Assembly: GCF_003598715.1 (NCBI RefSeq)
Contig: NZ_QZFU01000041.1
Span: forward strand, 124,001-188,000
Length of the DNA: 64,000 bases
Reading direction: 5' to 3'
From: Nocardia panacis
GTDB taxonomy: Bacteria; Actinomycetota; Actinomycetes; Mycobacteriales; Mycobacteriaceae
The translations under genes and the position numbers were made by a program. Below are positions 46,694 through 55,954 of the stretch, piece after piece. The notes beneath the pieces are model-generated. The model searched no databases. It was not told the DNA's origin and was given only the letters and a program-made list of their open reading frames with translations. The stretch's first letter is position 1, and every line of letters begins with the position of its first letter.

Positions 46694-47048
46694 AGGTGTA
46701 CCCCCAGGAGGTCGATAGGCGGTTTCGGTCCGGGATCGCGATGATTCGGACGCGTTCGTCGTGCTCTGCTACAGTCTGCCCGTGTCTTCGAGTGCCGTCC
46801 CGCAGGTCCGCCATGAATTGGCGTTGATCGCGGTCGGTGATCTCGCGGTCGCCGACATTCTCTGTCGCTGATCGAGATCGGCGCCTCCGCCCGCCCCCGT
46901 ACACTGGCGTGCACTTTCGCGGACGTGCCGAATCCGACGACCTCGCTGTCGCCATCGCGCCACTGCCGCGTGTTCGGCACGGCAGGTCTCCCGAATCGAC
47001 ACAGCTTCGCGCCACCGGTGTCGGTGGTCACCAGGAAAGGCCCCTCCG
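46694..47048. other. Divergent gap between M48 protease and sulfate transporter
   Basis: 355 bp. It contains a candidate leaderless 29-residue frame (46782-46871, listed separately) and the subI ribosome site AGGAAAGG (47031-47038). No palindrome typical of a CysB-like site was found by eye. Confidence 0.5.
46782..46871 (+). CDS. Candidate leaderless 29-aa leader peptide upstream of subI
   Basis: GTG at 46782 lies six bases after TACAGT (46770-46775). The peptide begins MSSSAVPQVRHELALIAV and ends ADILCR, with a single Cys as the penultimate residue, just before TGA. A cysteine at the end of a short leader ahead of a sulfate-uptake operon would suit translation-dependent control, but only one Cys is present and no attenuator hairpin is obvious. 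Confidence 0.3.
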   Translation: MSSSAVPQVRHELALIAVGDLAVADILCR

Positions 47049-48089
47049 ATGTCCCGTATTCTCCGGATCCGACGAGGTCATCTCGCCGTCGCGCTCACCG
47101 CGCTGGTGGCCGTCGCGCTCACCGCGTGCGGTGGCGGTGCGAGCGATTCCACCTCGGCGGGCAGCGGCGACAAGAGCGGCGGGACCTTGAACCTGTACGC
47201 CTACGCGGTCCCGAAACCCGGATTCGACAAGGTGATCGTCGAGTTCAACAAGACCGAACCGGGCAAGGGCGTCCAGATCAATGGGTCCTACGGTGCGTCG
47301 GGTGACCAGTCGCGCAAGGTCAAGGACGGCGCCGAGGCCGATCTGGTCAACTTCTCCGTCGAACCCGACATCACCCGCCTGGTCGACGCGGGCCTGGTGG
47401 AGGCGAGCTGGAATGCCGACGCCACCAAGGGAATTCCCTTCGGCTCGGTGGTGGCCATTGCCGTGCGCAAGGGCAATCCCAAGGGCATCAAGGACTGGGA
47501 CGACCTGCTCGAGCCCGGTGTCGAGGTGGTCACCCCCAATCCGTTCAGTTCCGGTTCGGCCAAATGGAATCTGCTCGCGCCCTACGCGGCCAAGTCCGAC
47601 GGCGGCAAGAATCCGCAGGCCGGATTGGACTACCTGAGCCGGTTGATCTCCAAGGATCATGTGAAGGTGCAGCCCAAGTCGGGTCGCGAGGCCACCGAGA
47701 CCTTCCTGCAGGGCACCGGAGACGTCCTGCTCAGCTATGAGAACGAGGCCATCTTCTCCGAACGCAATGGCGACAAGCTCGAGCATTTCGTCCCGTCGGT
47801 CACCTTCAAAATCGAGAATCCGGTGGCGGTGCTGAAGAACAGCCGCAATGCCGAGAAGGCGGTGGCCTTCCGCGAGTTCCTGTACACCCCGGCGGGCCAG
47901 AAGGCTTGGGCCGAGGCCGGTTTCCGTCCGGTCGATCCCGGTGTGGCCGCCGCGTACGCCAAGGATTTCCCGACACCGCAGAAGCTGTGGACCATCGCCG
48001 ATCTCGGCGGCTGGAAATCCGTCGACAAGGAATTGTTCACCCCGAATACGGGTTCCATCGCGGTGATCTACGACAAGGCCACCAAGTAG
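47049..48089 (+). CDS. subI: Sulfate ABC transporter substrate-binding lipoprotein, 346 aa
   Basis: Periplasmic-type sulfate/thiosulfate receptor tethered to the membrane. Basic start MSRILRIRRGHLAVALTAL with lipobox LTAC (Cys about 26), then the type 2 binding-protein fold, with NGSYGASGDQSRKV, NPFSSGSAKWNLLAPY and LLSYENEAIF as family blocks contacting the oxyanion. First gene of subI-cysT-cysW-cysA, same order as Rv2400c-Rv2397c. Confidence 0.95.
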   Translation: MSRILRIRRGHLAVALTALVAVALTACGGGASDSTSAGSGDKSGGTLNLYAYAVPKPGFDKVIVEFNKTEPGKGVQINGSYGASGDQSRKVKDGAEADLVNFSVEPDITRLVDAGLVEASWNADATKGIPFGSVVAIAVRKGNPKGIKDWDDLLEPGVEVVTPNPFSSGSAKWNLLAPYAAKSDGGKNPQAGLDYLSRLISKDHVKVQPKSGREATETFLQGTGDVLLSYENEAIFSERNGDKLEHFVPSVTFKIENPVAVLKNSRNAEKAVAFREFLYTPAGQKAWAEAGFRPVDPGVAAAYAKDFPTPQKLWTIADLGGWKSVDKELFTPNTGSIAVIYDKATK

Positions 48090-48109
48090 GTTCGGATTCA
48101 GGACATTTC

Positions 48110-48952
48110 GTGACTGTGACAGATCGCGCCCCGCGCCGGATGGCCTCCTGGCTGCGGGTGACAGGTTCGGTCGGCCCGCTCGGGATCGGCACGGCGGTGC
48201 TGTGGTTGAGCGTGATCGTGCTGCTGCCCTTGGCGGCGCTGACGGTCTCCTCCTTCGAGCAGGGGTGGTCCGGCTTCTGGGCGGCGGTCAGCGCGCCCGC
48301 CGCCTTGGATTCGCTGCGCATCACCGTCTTCGTCTCGGTGCTGGTCGCGCTGGTGAATGTGGTGATGGGCACCCTGGTGGCCTGGGTGCTGGTGCGGGAT
48401 CAGTTTCCGGGCAAGGCGATCGTGAACGCGCTCATCGACCTGCCCTTCGCGCTGCCCACCATCGTGGCCAGCATTGTGCTGCTGGCCCTGTACGGTCCGC
48501 AGAGCCCGATCGATATCCACCTCAACGCGACCCAGCCGGGCCTGATCGTGGCGCTGGCCTTCGTGACCCTGCCGATGGTGGTGCGTTCGGTGCAGCCGGT
48601 GCTCATCGAGGCCGACCGCGAGGTGGAGCAGGCGGCCCTGTCGCTCGGCGCGAGCGGTTGGACCACCTTTCGCCGCATCGTGCTGCCCACCCTCGCGCCC
48701 TCGATCATCTCGGGGGCCGGGCTGGCCTTCGCCCGCGCCATCGGCGAGTACGGGTCGGTGGTGCTGATCGGCGGCAATATTCCGCGCAAGACAGAGATGG
48801 CCTCCCAGTATATCCAGAAGCAGATCGAGATCGATCGTCCGGTGAACGCGGCGGCGGTATCGGTGGCGCTGCTGGTGATCTCGTTCGCGACGCTGCTGGC
48901 ACTGCGGCTGCTGGCGGGGCGGGCCGCGCGGAAGGAACAGGCCACGCGATGA
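48110..48952 (+). CDS. cysT: Sulfate ABC transporter permease CysT, 280 aa
   Basis: Inner-membrane permease, six TM helices, with the EAA loop [21 protein letters not shown] (about 181-201) that docks on CysA. GTG start at 48110 with AGGA nearby. Overlaps cysW by four bases (ATGA). Confidence 0.95.
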   Translation: MTVTDRAPRRMASWLRVTGSVGPLGIGTAVLWLSVIVLLPLAALTVSSFEQGWSGFWAAVSAPAALDSLRITVFVSVLVALVNVVMGTLVAWVLVRDQFPGKAIVNALIDLPFALPTIVASIVLLALYGPQSPIDIHLNATQPGLIVALAFVTLPMVVRSVQPVLIEADREVEQAALSLGASGWTTFRRIVLPTLAPSIISGAGLAFARAIGEYGSVVLIGGNIPRKTEMASQYIQKQIEIDRPVNAAAVSVALLVISFATLLALRLLAGRAARKEQATR

Positions 48953-49755
48953 AACCCTCCGCGCTGACGCGCGTTTCGCTGCGGACGGTGGCCCTCGGCT
49001 ACCTGATCGCACTGCTGCTCGTCCCGCTCGTCATCATCCTGTGGCGCACCTTCGAGCGCGGTATCGGTGCGTTCATCGATTCGATCAGCACGCCCGCGGC
49101 CATCTCGGCCTTCCAGCTCTCGCTGCTGATCGTGGTGATCGTGGTGCCGGTGAATGTGGTGTTCGGCGTCGTCACGGCCATCGCGCTGGTGCGCGGGCGC
49201 TTTCCGGGCCGAAACCTCTTGCAGGGCATAGTCGATCTGCCGTTCGCGGTCTCGCCGGTGGTGATCGGTGTCGCGCTGATCCTGCTGTGGGGTGTGGACG
49301 GTTGGTTCGGCGGGCTGGAACACCTCGGCCTCAAGATCATCTTCAATCTGCCGGGCATGGTGATCGCCACCATCTTCGTCACCCTGCCGTTCGTGGTGCG
49401 CGAGGTCGAACCGGTGCTGCACGAGATCGGCGACGACCAGGAGCAGGCCGCAGCCACCCTCGGCGCGTCGCGCTGGCAGACGTTCTGGCGGATCACCCTG
49501 CCCGCCATCCGCTGGGGCCTGACCTACGGCGTGGTGCTCACGGTGGCGCGTGCGCTGGGCGAATTCGGCGCGGTGATCATGGTGTCCTCCGCGCTGCCCG
49601 GCAAATCGCTGACGCTGACCCTGCTGGTGCACGGCCGCTACATCAACGACCACAACACCTTCGGCGCGTACTGCGCCGCCACGCTGCTCATGGGCATGGC
49701 CCTGGTGACCCTGCTGCTGATGACCCTCCTCGAACGGAAGCGAACCACGCGATGA
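48949..49755 (+). CDS. cysW: Sulfate ABC transporter permease CysW, 268 aa
   Basis: Second permease of the sulfate importer, homologous to CysT. EAA loop [21 protein letters not shown] (about 164-184), and the CysW-typical [13 protein letters not shown] before it. Ends in an ATGA overlap with cysA, so the two permeases and ATPase are translated stoichiometrically. Confidence 0.95.
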   Translation: MKPSALTRVSLRTVALGYLIALLLVPLVIILWRTFERGIGAFIDSISTPAAISAFQLSLLIVVIVVPVNVVFGVVTAIALVRGRFPGRNLLQGIVDLPFAVSPVVIGVALILLWGVDGWFGGLEHLGLKIIFNLPGMVIATIFVTLPFVVREVEPVLHEIGDDQEQAAATLGASRWQTFWRITLPAIRWGLTYGVVLTVARALGEFGAVIMVSSALPGKSLTLTLLVHGRYINDHNTFGAYCAATLLMGMALVTLLLMTLLERKRTTR

Positions 49756-50807
49756 CCGCCGAGACCGAGTCCTGCGGGACTGCCACCGCCGAGCCGAAGC
49801 CCGCCGGAACCATGATCGCCGTCACCGGTGCGAACAAGCGCTACGGCAGCTTCGCGGCGCTGGACGATGTCTCCATCGATATTCCCTCCGGCGCGCTCAC
49901 CGCCCTGCTGGGTCCCTCCGGCTCCGGCAAATCCACCCTGCTGCGCGCCATCGCCGGACTGGAGACGCTGGATTCCGGGTTGGTCGTCATCGGCGCTCGC
50001 GATGTCACCGGCGTGCCGCCGCAGAAGCGCGATATCGGTTTCGTCTTCCAGCACTACGCGGCCTTCAAACATATGACCGTGCGCGACAATGTCGCCTTCG
50101 GATTGAAGATCCGCAAGCGCCCCAAGGCCGAAATCGCCCGCAGGGTGGACGAGTTGCTCGGCATCGTCGGACTCGACGGGTTCCAGCACCGGTATCCGGC
50201 GCAGTTGTCGGGCGGTCAGCGTCAGCGCATGGCACTGGCCCGCGCGCTCGCCGTCGATCCGCAGGTGCTGCTGCTCGACGAGCCCTTCGGCGCGCTCGAC
50301 GCCAAGGTCCGCGCCGATCTGCGCACCTGGCTGCGCCGCCTGCACGAAGAGGTGCACGTGACAACGGTGCTGGTCACCCACGATCAGGAGGAGGCGCTCG
50401 ATGTCGCCGACCGGATCGCGGTGATGAACAAGGGGCGGATCGAACAGGTCGGCACCCCCGAGGATGTCTACGATCGTCCGGCCAACGAATTCGTCATGTC
50501 CTTCCTCGGCGCGGTGGCCCGATTGAACGGACATCTGGTGCGCCCGCACGATATTCGAGTCGGGCGGGATCCGGAGATGGCGTTGGCCGCGCACGAGGGC
50601 ACGGCGGCTTCGGCAGGGGTCACCAGGGCGACGGTGGAGCGCGTGGTGCACCTGGGCTTCGAGGTGCGGGTCGAGTTGCGCAATGGCGCGACCGGAGATC
50701 TGTTCGCGGCGCAGGTGACTCGCGGGGATGCCGAGGCGCTGCACCTGCGCGACGGGGAGACGGTGTATGTGCGGGCGACCCGGATTCCGGAGCTGCCCGC
50801 CTCCTGA
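49752..50807 (+). CDS. cysA: Sulfate ABC transporter ATP-binding protein CysA, 351 aa
   Basis: ATPase driving sulfate import. Walker [10 protein letters not shown] (about 54-62), signature [14 protein letters not shown] (about 153), Walker [12 protein letters not shown], His switch VTHDQEE; C-terminal TOBE-like domain from about 250. N-terminal 20 residues ([19 protein letters not shown]) are a nonconserved extension. Last gene of the operon. Confidence 0.95.
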   Translation: MTAETESCGTATAEPKPAGTMIAVTGANKRYGSFAALDDVSIDIPSGALTALLGPSGSGKSTLLRAIAGLETLDSGLVVIGARDVTGVPPQKRDIGFVFQHYAAFKHMTVRDNVAFGLKIRKRPKAEIARRVDELLGIVGLDGFQHRYPAQLSGGQRQRMALARALAVDPQVLLLDEPFGALDAKVRADLRTWLRRLHEEVHVTTVLVTHDQEEALDVADRIAVMNKGRIEQVGTPEDVYDRPANEFVMSFLGAVARLNGHLVRPHDIRVGRDPEMALAAHEGTAASAGVTRATVERVVHLGFEVRVELRNGATGDLFAAQVTRGDAEALHLRDGETVYVRATRIPELPAS

Positions 50808-51263
50808 ATTCCGTTGTGTCCACAGGGGTGTGGTTGTCCACAGGCGGTGGGTTCGGGGTTGTTCGCGGTCGAGGCCGCGCGGGATGATCCTCGTATGGAA
50901 AAGGCGATGCGATATCAGCGGGGTTCCATATCATCGGAGATATTTTCCGATGAATTGAGCGATGTCCGAAAATTCGGGATATTGCCGGTATTCGGGCCGT
51001 TGCGGTGCGGTCCCGCAATCGGCTCGTAATCGGCGACACGCCAGTGTGAAATGATGGTTTATTCGATTCCGGTGTGATCGAATACGAAACATGATGTAAA
51101 CCGATTGTTTTCGGGACGCGTCTTGTCGGGCCGCTCAGCGCCCACGTTCGACTCGCGATCTGGTGGCGGGTCTCCCCAATAATTCGCCGAGTCGGTTTCG
51201 CGTGCGCGGGGAAGGTGAACGCGAGACGGGATATTCGGCGCATACGGAATGCATGGGTATGCC
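50808..51263. other. Noncoding stretch after cysA with DnaA-box-like repeats
   Basis: 456 bp, clearly AT-richer after about 50900. TGTCCACAGG occurs twice (50817-50826 and 50835-50844), the second within TTGTCCACA (50834-50842), a mycobacterial-type DnaA box. TCATCGGA (50931-50938) pairs with TCCGATGA (50946-50953). A possible 44-codon frame is listed separately. Confidence 0.5.
50895..51029 (+). CDS. Possible leaderless 44-aa protein
   Basis: ATG at 50895 stands six bases after GATGAT (one mismatch to TATGAT). The peptide starts MEKAMRYQRGSISSEIFSDE and ends CGPAIGS. Base composition is unlike its neighbours. The 50931-50953 hairpin lies inside it. Evidence is weak; it could equally be untranslated leader. 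Confidence 0.22.
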   Translation: MEKAMRYQRGSISSEIFSDELSDVRKFGILPVFGPLRCGPAIGS

Positions 51264-51899
51264 ATGTCTCTTCGAATGAATCCGATATTCGCCGCGCTGG
51301 TCGCGGTGGTTCTCGCGGTGGTTCCGGTGGAGTCGGCGCGAGCCGATCCGCCGCCGGTCGGTATTGCCGAGGTGGAGCTCGGCTCGGCCGGAGTGGATCT
51401 CGGCCCGGTCGAGGTGCCGCGCGGCGTCGTTGTCGCGCGGGCGGTAGAGCCGGTGGGCGCCACCTTCGAACAATTATTGGTCGGGATGCAGGGCGCGCAG
51501 GTGAGTTTCGAGCCGGATGCGGAGCAGTTCGAAAATGCCTGGCGCATAGTGGATATCGTGCGGCAGCGGCAAATGCCCGCGCGGGCGGCGGTCATCGCGC
51601 TGGCCACGGCGACGCAGGAATCGTCGCTGCGGAATCTGACGGTGGCCGTCGATCACGATTCCTTGGGATTATTCCAGCAGCGGCCTTCGGAAGGATGGGG
51701 TCCGCCCGAGCGACTGATCGATCCGGGTTTCGCGACGAATGCGTTTCTCGACGCATTGGAGCGGGCGGCGCCGGACTATGGGTCGATTCCACTATGGCAG
51801 GCGGCGCAGGCCACGCAGCGGTCGGCATTTCCCACCGCCTACGCGCGTTGGCACGAGCAGTCGGCGCGATTGGTGCTGCGAATGCTGGCGGGGGAGTAG
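51264..51899 (+). CDS. Secreted lysozyme-like / transglycosylase-like protein, 211 aa
   Basis: Signal peptide MSLRMNPIFAALVAVVLAV...ARA, cleavage about residue 27. The C-terminal domain has ATATQESSLRNL (candidate catalytic Glu), then DSLGLFQQRPSEGWGPPERLIDPGFATNAFLDAL, a pattern common in actinobacterial peptidoglycan-hydrolase-associated domains. It likely binds or cuts wall glycans outside the cell. The region in between is mostly beta-prone with no motif. Start at 51264 chosen for the signal peptide; 51276 also possible. Confidence 0.75.
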   Translation: MSLRMNPIFAALVAVVLAVVPVESARADPPPVGIAEVELGSAGVDLGPVEVPRGVVVARAVEPVGATFEQLLVGMQGAQVSFEPDAEQFENAWRIVDIVRQRQMPARAAVIALATATQESSLRNLTVAVDHDSLGLFQQRPSEGWGPPERLIDPGFATNAFLDALERAAPDYGSIPLWQAAQATQRSAFPTAYARWHEQSARLVLRMLAGE

Positions 51900-52114
51900 G
51901 GAGTTCGGTCCGGCATCCGGCCGCAGGTGGGTTCCGGATGTCGGACCGAATGAACTGGACGGTCCGGATTTGTTGCGCGCCAAGGGATTAGGTGCACGAT
52001 GAGGTGCGGCGGCGGCAGCGGACAACCCGATGTCCGGTGGTTGGCAGGCGGTTCGCGCAGTGGTTGCGTGAACTGCGTTCGAAGCATCCGGCACGGCGAT
52101 CGGGATGGATTGCG

Positions 52115-53263
52115 ATGGCGATTGGGCTCGGATTGAGTATCGGCACGGTGAATACGGTCTCCGCACTCGCCGAGGTGGTTTCGGCCAGGGCGGGCCACGG
52201 TCGCTGGCGGCGGTGTCGGCGCGCACGGGCGGTCACCCGCCGCACCACACTGACCTTCGACAGCACCGGATTGGTCCGGGTCGGCATGATTCCCCGACAC
52301 GGGCGCGCGATCACCGAATTCGCGGATCTCACCCGGCGCTCGGCGGTCCGGGCCAGGGTCGGTCATCGGTCGCTGTCCCAGGCCGATCTGATTGCGCTGG
52401 TGGCGGATTCGGTCATCGGCGAGGCGCTGCCGGACGGGTGCGGCACCGAGCGGCACGGAATCGGTATCGCGCTGGCCTATCCGGTGTACTACGGGTCGGA
52501 CCATATCGGGGATCTGCGCGCGGCATTGGACGGGCAGGGTCTCGGTGCGGTGGCGCTGGTGGCCGAGCCGGTGGCGGCGGCGGCCTGGTTGGATGCCGAG
52601 CGCGGGCCGCTCATGCCGGGGCTGGCGCTCGTCTACGACCTGGGCGGATCCGGACTGGATATCACCCTGGTCCGGGTCGGCGCGGGCTGTCCGACCGATC
52701 CGATCGTCGGAGAACCGGTGCGCTCCACCGATTTCGGCGGGCAGGCCTTCGGTGCGCTGATCGCCGCGCGGGTGGGGCGCCTCCCCTCCGCGCTCCCGTT
52801 CGCCGGGGTGATCGATGGTTCGGTCGCGGATGTCCTGCGGGCCGAGCATATTCGCGATTCGCTGGAATTGGTCTACCGCTGTTTGAGTATCGCGGATGTG
52901 ACCATGGCCGATGTGGATTGTGTGCTGGTGGTCGGCGGGGCGGCTCGGCCGGTGGAGGTGGCGCAGGTGCTGGCGGGCGCGCTGGCGCGGCCGGTGATCA
53001 TCGCGCCGGATCCGGAGCGCACCATCGCCGACGGCGCCGCACTGCTCGGCCGCCGCGCGGCCGCCGCGGCCGAGGGGCGCGTCGGGGCGCATCCCATCCG
53101 ATGGGGAATCCAGCGGGCGGTGCTCCGGGCGCGGGCGCTGTCGCGGCGCATCAGACGCGGGTTCGTCGAGGTGGCGGTCGCTGCCGGTTTGTCCGATCCG
53201 CAGGTCGCCCCGTTCGCGCGGGAGCGTGGTCGACCGGCGGCGCGTCGGTCAGCGGTGGAATAG
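52115..53263 (+). CDS. Hsp70-like ATPase-domain protein, short paralogue, 382 aa
   Basis: Actin/Hsp70 nucleotide-binding fold without a DnaK substrate-binding domain. Phosphate-1 reads GLGLSIGTVN (4-13), where DnaK has GIDLGTTN: the catalytic Asp is Ser here. Phosphate-2 VYDLGGSGLDITLV (about 172-185) and adenosine motif VLVVGGAARPVEV (about 269-281) are intact. ATG at 52115 is chosen because its homologue at 56421 starts at the same motif and GGGATGGA lies upstream; GTG at 51992 would add 41 Arg-rich residues. The C-terminal 75 residues are basic. Confidence 0.8.
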   Translation: MAIGLGLSIGTVNTVSALAEVVSARAGHGRWRRCRRARAVTRRTTLTFDSTGLVRVGMIPRHGRAITEFADLTRRSAVRARVGHRSLSQADLIALVADSVIGEALPDGCGTERHGIGIALAYPVYYGSDHIGDLRAALDGQGLGAVALVAEPVAAAAWLDAERGPLMPGLALVYDLGGSGLDITLVRVGAGCPTDPIVGEPVRSTDFGGQAFGALIAARVGRLPSALPFAGVIDGSVADVLRAEHIRDSLELVYRCLSIADVTMADVDCVLVVGGAARPVEVAQVLAGALARPVIIAPDPERTIADGAALLGRRAAAAAEGRVGAHPIRWGIQRAVLRARALSRRIRRGFVEVAVAAGLSDPQVAPFARERGRPAARRSAVE

Positions 53264-53288
53264 TTCATTACTTCCAGGCTGTGAGAAG

Positions 53289-53316
53289 TTGACGTGACTC
53301 CTCGTAGGTGTAACTA
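53289..53316 (+). promoter_or_regulatory. Promoter-like boxes for the diiron oxygenase operon
   Basis: TTGACG (53289-53294) and TAACTA (53311-53316) with a 16-bp spacer, 36 bp before the GTG start and followed by the strong ribosome site GAGGAGAGG (53341-53349). Confidence 0.4.
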
Positions 53317-53351
53317 TGGGATACAGATAAGTGATCCCACGAGGAGAGGCA

Positions 53352-54365
53352 GTGACGACGATGTCCGCAGCCGTGACGCCCGCCGTCGATCCCGACGTTG
53401 CCAAGGCCGAGGAGTACGCCGCAAAGCTGCTGTTGCTCTCCGAGGGCTCGGTCAACAAACACTTCGACCCATTCGAGGACATCGACTGGGAGAATCCGGA
53501 CTTCGCCCCCGATGCGGGGGAGGAGCGCTGGGTGTTGCCGGAATCCGCCGATCCCCTGGGCCGCCACCCCTGGTACAAGGCGCTGCCGCTCGAGCGCAAG
53601 ATCGCCATCGGCAAGTACCGGCAAGCCAATATCGCCAAGGTCGGCTTGCAGTTCGAATCCATTCTGATCAGCGGAATGGTGGTCCACAACTTCAACCTGC
53701 CCAATGGTTCGCCCGAGTTCCGGTACTGCTCCCACGAGATGATCGAGGAGCACAACCACACCCTGATGTTCCAGGAGATGGTCAATCGGATCGGCCTGGA
53801 CGTGCCCGGTATGGGTCCGCTGGTCAGCAAGTTCAAGTACCTCGGCGCGCCGGTCGCCTCCTTCATGCCGAACCTGTTCTTCATGGCCGTGCTCGGCGGT
53901 GAGGAACCCATCGACCACATCCAGAAGCAGATCCTGCGCTCGGATGAGGATGTGCACCCGATCATGCGCGGCGTCATGGCCATCCATATCGCCGAGGAGG
54001 CGCGCCACATCTCCTTCGCGCACGAATACCTCAAGCAGCATGTGCCCGAGGCCAATCAGCTCAGCAAGCTGACCCTGTCGGTGGCCATGCCGCTGGCCAT
54101 GTGGATCCTCGGTCGCGCCATCGCGACCCCGCCGAAATCCTTCTTCAAGGAGTTCGATATCCCGGAATCGGTGCGCAAGGAGCTGTTCTACGGCTCCAAG
54201 GAGGCCAAGCAGACCTTCGGTGACTACTTCGGCGATGTGCGCACCCTCGCCAAGGAGATCGGCCTGATGAATCCGATCTCCAAGCGGGTGTGGAAGCTGC
54301 TCAAGATCGACGGGGCCACCACCCGCTACCGGTCCGAGCCGCTGCGCGCGGTGCAGGCTGCCTGA
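53352..54365 (+). CDS. AurF-like diiron oxygenase, 337 aa
   Basis: Ferritin-like oxygenase related to the p-aminobenzoate N-oxygenase AurF group. Candidate ligands are in FESILISGMVVHNFN, HEMIEEHNHTLMFQEM (about 130-145) and MAIHIAEEARHISFAHEYL (about 210-228), giving Glu/His pairs for two irons. It could oxidise an amine or act as a lipid desaturase-like enzyme; the family is broad in Nocardia and Mycobacterium. GTG at 53352 or ATG at 53361. Six bases separate it from a ferredoxin-reductase fusion, an obvious electron source. Confidence 0.85.
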   Translation: MTTMSAAVTPAVDPDVAKAEEYAAKLLLLSEGSVNKHFDPFEDIDWENPDFAPDAGEERWVLPESADPLGRHPWYKALPLERKIAIGKYRQANIAKVGLQFESILISGMVVHNFNLPNGSPEFRYCSHEMIEEHNHTLMFQEMVNRIGLDVPGMGPLVSKFKYLGAPVASFMPNLFFMAVLGGEEPIDHIQKQILRSDEDVHPIMRGVMAIHIAEEARHISFAHEYLKQHVPEANQLSKLTLSVAMPLAMWILGRAIATPPKSFFKEFDIPESVRKELFYGSKEAKQTFGDYFGDVRTLAKEIGLMNPISKRVWKLLKIDGATTRYRSEPLRAVQAA

Positions 54366-54370
54366 CGCCC

Positions 54371-55954
54371 ATGCCCTACGTCGTCACTCAATCGTGCTGC
54401 AGCGACGCGTCCTGCGTTTACGCCTGCCCGGTGAACTGCATTCACCCCACGCCCGACGAACCGGACTTCCTGAGCGCCGAGATGCTGTACGTGGATCCGA
54501 AGGCGTGCGTGGACTGCGGTGCCTGCGCCTCCGCGTGCCCGGTCGATGCCATTGTGTCGTCGAAGAAGCTGACGCGGGAACAGCAGCCGTTCATCGAGAT
54601 CAATGCGAACTTCTTCCGGCAGTCCAGGCCGCGCCCGCTGCTGGCGCGACCGGTGCCCGCCGCGCGGATTCGCACCGGGCGGCAGCCGCTGCGGGTGGCG
54701 ATCGTGGGCTCCGGCCCCTCGGCCATGTACGCCGCCGACGAACTGCTCACCCAGCCCAATGTGGCGGTGACGGTTCTCGATCGACTGCCCAGGCCCTATG
54801 GTCTGGCTCGCTTCGGTGTCGCACCCGATCACGAGAAGACCCGCAAGGTCGGCACGCTGTTCGATGTCATCTCCGCCCAGCCCGGTTTCGGCTCGTATCT
54901 GAATGTCGAGGTGGGGCGCGATATCTCGCATGGTGAACTGCTCGACAGCTTCCATGCGGTGATCTACGCCGTCGGCGCGTCCACCGATCGCAAGCTCGGC
55001 ATCGCGGGCGAGTCGATGCCCGGCACGGTGTCGGCCACCGATTTCGTCGCCTGGTACAACGGCCATCCCGACCATGCCGCCGACGAGTTCGACCTTTCGC
55101 AGCCGCAGGCCCTGATCGTGGGCAATGGCAATGTCGCCCTCGATGTGGCGCGCATCCTCACGGTCGATCCGGCGGTGCTCGCGGCCACCGATATCGCCCC
55201 GCACGCGCTGAAGGCGCTGCGGGAGAGCAAGATCGAGGAGGTGGTGCTGCTCGGTCGACGCGGGGCCGCCGAATCCGCCTTCACCGTGCCGGAGTTCGTG
55301 GGTCTGCTCGGCGCGGAGGTGGATATCGTGGTCGACGGCGAGATCCCGGACGACGATTCCGGTTTGTCGTATCAGGTGGCGCAGAAACTGGAGTTGCTGC
55401 GTTCGACGCGCACCAGACCGGTAGGCGGACGCAAGCGAATCGTACTGCGCTATTTGACCTCTCCGCTCGAGATTCGCGGCACCGACCGGGTGACGGGTGT
55501 CCAGGTCGGCCGCAATGAATTGGCCGCCGATGCCGAGGGAGTGCCGCGCGCGGTGCCGACCGGTGCCACGGAGGTGCTGGAGACCGGCCTGGTGCTGACC
55601 TCGGTCGGCTATCGGGGTGTGGCACTGCCGGGGCTGCCGTTCGACGAGAAGGCCGGTGTCATCCCGAATTCCGGGGGCGGGGTATTGACCGAGGCGGGTG
55701 GCGAGGTGCTGCCCGGCGTGTATGTGACCGGTTGGATCAAGCGCGGACCCACCGGGTTCATCGGCACCAACAAGTCCTGTGCGCAGGAGACGGTGCGGCG
55801 GCTCGCGGAGGATTACAACGCGGGTCGACTGAGCGAACCCGGCGGGGACGCCGCGGATTTCGATCGTCTCATCCGGTCGCGGCGGCCCGCCGCGGTGGCG
55901 GGTGGCGCGGCGGTCAAACCGGGTCGGCTGCGTCGGCTGCTGGCCAAGTCCTGA
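54371..55954 (+). CDS. Ferredoxin-ferredoxin:NADP reductase fusion, FprB-like, 527 aa
   Basis: Electron-transfer protein in two parts. Residues 1-70 are a bacterial 3Fe-4S/4Fe-4S ferredoxin: C9/C10, C15, C19 (VYACPVNCIHP) and C46-C49-C52-C56 (ACVDCGACASACPVD). From about 106 an adrenodoxin-reductase-type domain: VAIVGSGPSAMYAADELL (FAD), LPRPYGLARFGVAPDHEKTR, VGNGNVALDVARIL (NADPH) and GWIKRGPTGFIGTNK at the end. Layout matches mycobacterial FprB. Placed six bases after the diiron oxygenase, it probably reduces its iron centre. Confidence 0.93.
   Translation: MPYVVTQSCCSDASCVYACPVNCIHPTPDEPDFLSAEMLYVDPKACVDCGACASACPVDAIVSSKKLTREQQPFIEINANFFRQSRPRPLLARPVPAARIRTGRQPLRVAIVGSGPSAMYAADELLTQPNVAVTVLDRLPRPYGLARFGVAPDHEKTRKVGTLFDVISAQPGFGSYLNVEVGRDISHGELLDSFHAVIYAVGASTDRKLGIAGESMPGTVSATDFVAWYNGHPDHAADEFDLSQPQALIVGNGNVALDVARILTVDPAVLAATDIAPHALKALRESKIEEVVLLGRRGAAESAFTVPEFVGLLGAEVDIVVDGEIPDDDSGLSYQVAQKLELLRSTRTRPVGGRKRIVLRYLTSPLEIRGTDRVTGVQVGRNELAADAEGVPRAVPTGATEVLETGLVLTSVGYRGVALPGLPFDEKAGVIPNSGGGVLTEAGGEVLPGVYVTGWIKRGPTGFIGTNKSCAQETVRRLAEDYNAGRLSEPGGDAADFDRLIRSRRPAAVAGGAAVKPGRLRRLLAKS

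Noticed and set aside
50808-50860. DnaA-box-like cluster as a replication origin
   Set aside because: Only two related sites, no dnaA, dnaN or AT-rich unwinding element beside them.
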